A stretch of DNA of 64,000 nt from Desulfobacter sp. GTDB taxonomy: Bacteria > Desulfobacterota > Desulfobacteria > Desulfobacterales > Desulfobacteraceae. The translations under genes were made by a program, and so were the position numbers. The first letter of the stretch is position 1, and every line of letters begins with the position of its first letter. The notes beneath the pieces are model-generated. The model had not been told where the DNA came from and made no database searches. It saw only the letters and a program-made list of their open reading frames with translations. The stretch is taken from positions 5,142,001 through 5,206,000 of the forward strand of contig CP054837.1 of assembly GCA_028768525.1 (NCBI GenBank). Direction: 5' to 3'. Positions 61,904-64,000 of the stretch are shown in pieces.

Positions 61904-63406
61904 ATGGTTGATATGAAAACTCACAATTCACTTTTCCCTTTCAACTGTGAAAATAAAGAATGCCAGAAGGAATATGACCTTGATCAATTTTCTGATGTCG
62001 TTTTGCTTTGGGGATACATTTATCTGATAGCAGAAGAGTATGAGGCCGGAATTGTTGGGCTCACTTGCCCAGAATGCAGGAAAACAACATTGAAAAAGTT
62101 GCCAGGTTATATGGCTATGCAGAGCCTTATAGTTCTTCGAAAAAAATGTTTGGATAAATACCAGGAAAAAGCATACATTTTAAAACCGGAACTCAAGCAC
62201 TGTATTTACTTTTCAGCACATCACCTGGTTGCTTCTAATTTGATTGATGCTTTACCCAGACTCAAAGATAAAGGTATTGAATATTCTATCCCTTCAGAGT
62301 TGGAATTGAATGAGTATTCTGAAACACTACGAGCCAAAAATCCTTTTGTCGTTTCTGAAAACGAAATTCCGTTGATCCTGGAGATTGAGAACGAAAACGG
62401 ATTCAAGTCGTTTCCTAGGGCGGTTCCATCAACGTCAATTTATATGAATTTGGATAAACTCTATCTGGATAACGAGTATGAGTATATTAATCTCATTTTG
62501 AACAGAGATCTAATTAGGCCCAACACTCAAGAGGACGTTGACCATATTTCAGAGTACAACAGTAGCCCAGTTAAAACCAATGACCTTTCATTAGATGAGT
62601 TCAATGGATTTCAATGCAACCATCTATCATGGAAACGCAAGTCATTTCAAAATAACCTGGATGATTTTCTGAGTGCGATACCAGCGGTAAGGAACAGTAT
62701 CGATTGTGAACTTACATACAGGAATCAATTGATAAATAAATACGCCAGGAAATTCTATTATCAGACCAGGACAATTGAGGAACAGAAATTCGAAAACAAA
62801 GAACTCCAGGAAATTGAAGCCTTTGGTTTAGAAAAAATTATCGGTGTTGATTTCTCTGAAATGGACTCCCCTGTTCCCATTAACTCAATGCATGGTGGGC
62901 AATTGATGGAAAAATGGGAGATGGATGCCTTCAGTATAATCGATCTAATCAAACACAATGGACTTGTTGCCTATGACAGCGTTTATTCAGTACACATAAA
63001 TAAAGATTCATTTCATCCAGCCTTGGTAGCTGAACTGACAACCGGAGATCTGGAACAACAAAAAGTCTCTATGCAAAGATTACGGTTCGATCCTTCAAAT
63101 GTTAAGAATTATGAACAGCACCATCCTGAAATTCTAACGGCAGCGACTCTAAAAGCACCTCAATTCAACATTAATGCACCCTCAGAAAAGACGCCAAAAG
63201 AGATGGCAATAGAGCTTTGTAGAGCTGCGGCACAAAAACTTGTAGACCAATCTCCCGAAATTACTTTGCCTGCGATACTCAAAAATCATGAGTTCAAAAA
63301 AAGCTATAGGGGAAAAGAAGACCATATTCCGACCAGTGACAGTGGATGGAGAAACTGGCTAAAAGGTATCTACAATTCTCAAAAAGGGCGTAAAAAAGGG
63401 TCTTGA
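61904..63406 (+). CDS. Large hypothetical protein with N-terminal zinc ribbon
   Basis: About 500 residues from MVDMKTHNSLFPFNC; GGGAGA lies 7 bp before this ATG, whereas the ATG at 61868 falls inside the palindrome. CENKECQKEYDL and LTCPECRKTT give a zinc-ribbon pair in the first 75 residues. Middle and C terminus are not assigned. The last 100 residues (PKEMAIELCRAAAQKLVDQSPEITL) form a helical region and a basic tail. No known family; may bind nucleic acid. Confidence 0.65.
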   Translation: MVDMKTHNSLFPFNCENKECQKEYDLDQFSDVVLLWGYIYLIAEEYEAGIVGLTCPECRKTTLKKLPGYMAMQSLIVLRKKCLDKYQEKAYILKPELKHCIYFSAHHLVASNLIDALPRLKDKGIEYSIPSELELNEYSETLRAKNPFVVSENEIPLILEIENENGFKSFPRAVPSTSIYMNLDKLYLDNEYEYINLILNRDLIRPNTQEDVDHISEYNSSPVKTNDLSLDEFNGFQCNHLSWKRKSFQNNLDDFLSAIPAVRNSIDCELTYRNQLINKYARKFYYQTRTIEEQKFENKELQEIEAFGLEKIIGVDFSEMDSPVPINSMHGGQLMEKWEMDAFSIIDLIKHNGLVAYDSVYSVHINKDSFHPALVAELTTGDLEQQKVSMQRLRFDPSNVKNYEQHHPEILTAATLKAPQFNINAPSEKTPKEMAIELCRAAAQKLVDQSPEITLPAILKNHEFKKSYRGKEDHIPTSDSGWRNWLKGIYNSQKGRKKGS

Positions 63407-63720
63407 TTCCCACCCAAATTATAATTTCATTGTAGTTAAACGCTAAACAAACCACGAAACCTGAAATCCCAACTACTTCCCGCTTGGATTTTTTCCTTTC
63501 CAAACAGCCTGTTAGAAGAAACAAACCGCAAATAAACTGTTGCGGTTTATCTGTAATTTTATTCACAAATTCTTTCCGTTATTTTCCTCTTTGATCAACG
63601 ACAAATATTTTTTTCCTTCAACGACAATTAAAACTCCCGTTCCCCAACCTGCGTAACCATTTAATTTCATTAAAAAATACTTGCAAAACAATTCTGATTA
63701 TGTTTTTTAAGACCATCCTT
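63407..63720 (+). other. Gene-free region with one hairpin
   Basis: AAACCGCA (63523-63530) pairs with TGCGGTTT (63541-63548); a weak T tract follows, so it may end transcription of the gene at 61904. The remaining sequence is AT-rich without coding signs. Confidence 0.4.
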
Positions 63721-63875
63721 CCGGAGGATAAGGCTATGCTGGAGAGCAACCTGAGCGCCGAGAAGGTGACTGAAGTATGAGGGGCCGTATTTTCCACGTA
63801 CGGCCTTTCGCTTTTTGCTCTCATACTTTGGTCTATAATGCGCTAAACTCCGGGGGTTTGGGGGCTGGCCCCCAT
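63721..63875 (+). ncRNA. Structured RNA-like element, copy B (HEARO/omega-RNA-like candidate)
   Basis: Same order of blocks as at 42591: GGATAAGGCTATGCTGG, AGAGCAACCTGAGC, AAGGTGAC, then a long hairpin (TATGAG 63776-63781 with CTCATA 63820-63825; inner GGCCGTA 63783-63789 with TACGGCC 63799-63805), GCGCTAAACTCCGGGGG and a terminal hairpin TGGGGGC-TG-GCCCCCA. The stems differ in sequence from copy A but pair equally well. It lies just downstream of a transposase fragment on the other strand, as copy A does. Confidence 0.5.
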
Positions 63876-63897
63876 TATAATCCGGTAAAAAGTCCTT

Positions 63898-64000
63898 TTA
63901 ATTACCATCACAAAACCCGGTTCTTCCATGGGTTAAGCCCTCTATCGATAGTATCCGTCCGATAGTGCTTGCTGACGGCATTGGTTCAATATTTTCCGCT
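63898..64000 (-). pseudogene. 3' fragment of an integrase-core (IS481-like) transposase, cut by window end
   Basis: The minus strand reads about 33 residues, including PSASTIGRILSIEGL, similar to the HTH segment of IS481/IS3-type transposases, and then stops at 63898. The segment that normally lies well before the catalytic core is here followed by a stop, so it looks truncated. The remainder is outside the window. Confidence 0.35.

Noticed and set aside
63776..63825. Group II intron domain V reading of the hairpin in element B
   Set aside because: The GCCGTA/TACGGC stem is suggestive but about 10 nt too short, the bulge is absent, and copy A does not share the sequence.

Overview
The window looks like chromosomal DNA of a sulfate-reducing Desulfobacterota bacterium, probably Desulfobacterales. 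It carries a desulfoferrodoxin/rubredoxin oxygen-defence cluster, two selenocysteine genes with SECIS-like hairpins, and sensor proteins whose H-box reads CHE(F/L)NQPLQ. No rRNA, complete tRNA or CRISPR array is visible.

From 1 to about 8.8 kb the content is ordinary chromosome: a phosphate permease with its DUF47 partner, phosphatidylserine decarboxylase, a haem-type DUF3365 sensor, an HDOD-GAF protein, a PilZ protein, a diguanylate cyclase and a lipoprotein. At 8.81-8.91 kb lie a tRNA terminator and the 3' part of a tRNA-Leu(CAA). This is the scar expected at one end of an element integrated into a tRNA gene. The rest of the window is probably one or several stacked mobile elements whose other end lies outside.

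9.1-24.1 kb (minus strand) is a defence island: a tRNA-binding protein with a ribbon-helix-helix regulator; a five-gene operon (PLD/SNF2 helicase, DUF4391 protein, type III-like Mod and Res, Rad50-like ATPase); a NERD protein; a DUF6998-like protein; and a tightly coupled pair of small genes. 24.6-28.7 kb is a plasmid-like accessory module with DUF2958 and DUF932 proteins. An intact IS1380-family element with a 5-bp target duplication follows at 29.54-31.16 kb.

31.4-42.4 kb carries a CHASE/PAS sensor without an ATPase domain, then a MarR regulator with a membrane protein, ferritin-like protein, desulfoferrodoxin, rubredoxin, a two-gene YeeE/YedE transporter (first half a selenoprotein) and a selenocysteine peroxiredoxin. 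A hybrid histidine kinase broken by a nonsense codon comes next. 42.6-43.9 kb holds IS3-family orfAB beside a structured RNA-like element that recurs at 63.7 kb.

44.0-46.9 kb is a replication module: a MerR-like DNA-binding protein, a Cys-rich microprotein, a primase-helicase and an iteron-like array, the array also being present at 29.16 kb. 48.4-55.0 kb is the most novel segment. It is a tight four-gene operon encoding a glycosyltransferase/kinase-like/glycosyltransferase fusion, a GTP cyclohydrolase II-NADAR fusion, an asparagine synthetase-like amidotransferase and an arylamine N-acetyltransferase-like protein. It suggests an undescribed pathway starting from GTP. 55.0-63.4 kb has a cupin, a zinc-ribbon protein, an HU protein, a secreted nuclease, a DnaQ-like exonuclease, a Cas4/RecB-like nuclease beside a RelE-UvrD helicase fusion, a membrane protein with an SSB-like tail and a large unknown protein.

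An 18-bp palindrome close to TGTTTCATCGATGAAACA occurs five times between 29 and 62 kb. This links these segments into one element and suggests a shared operator or partition-like site.
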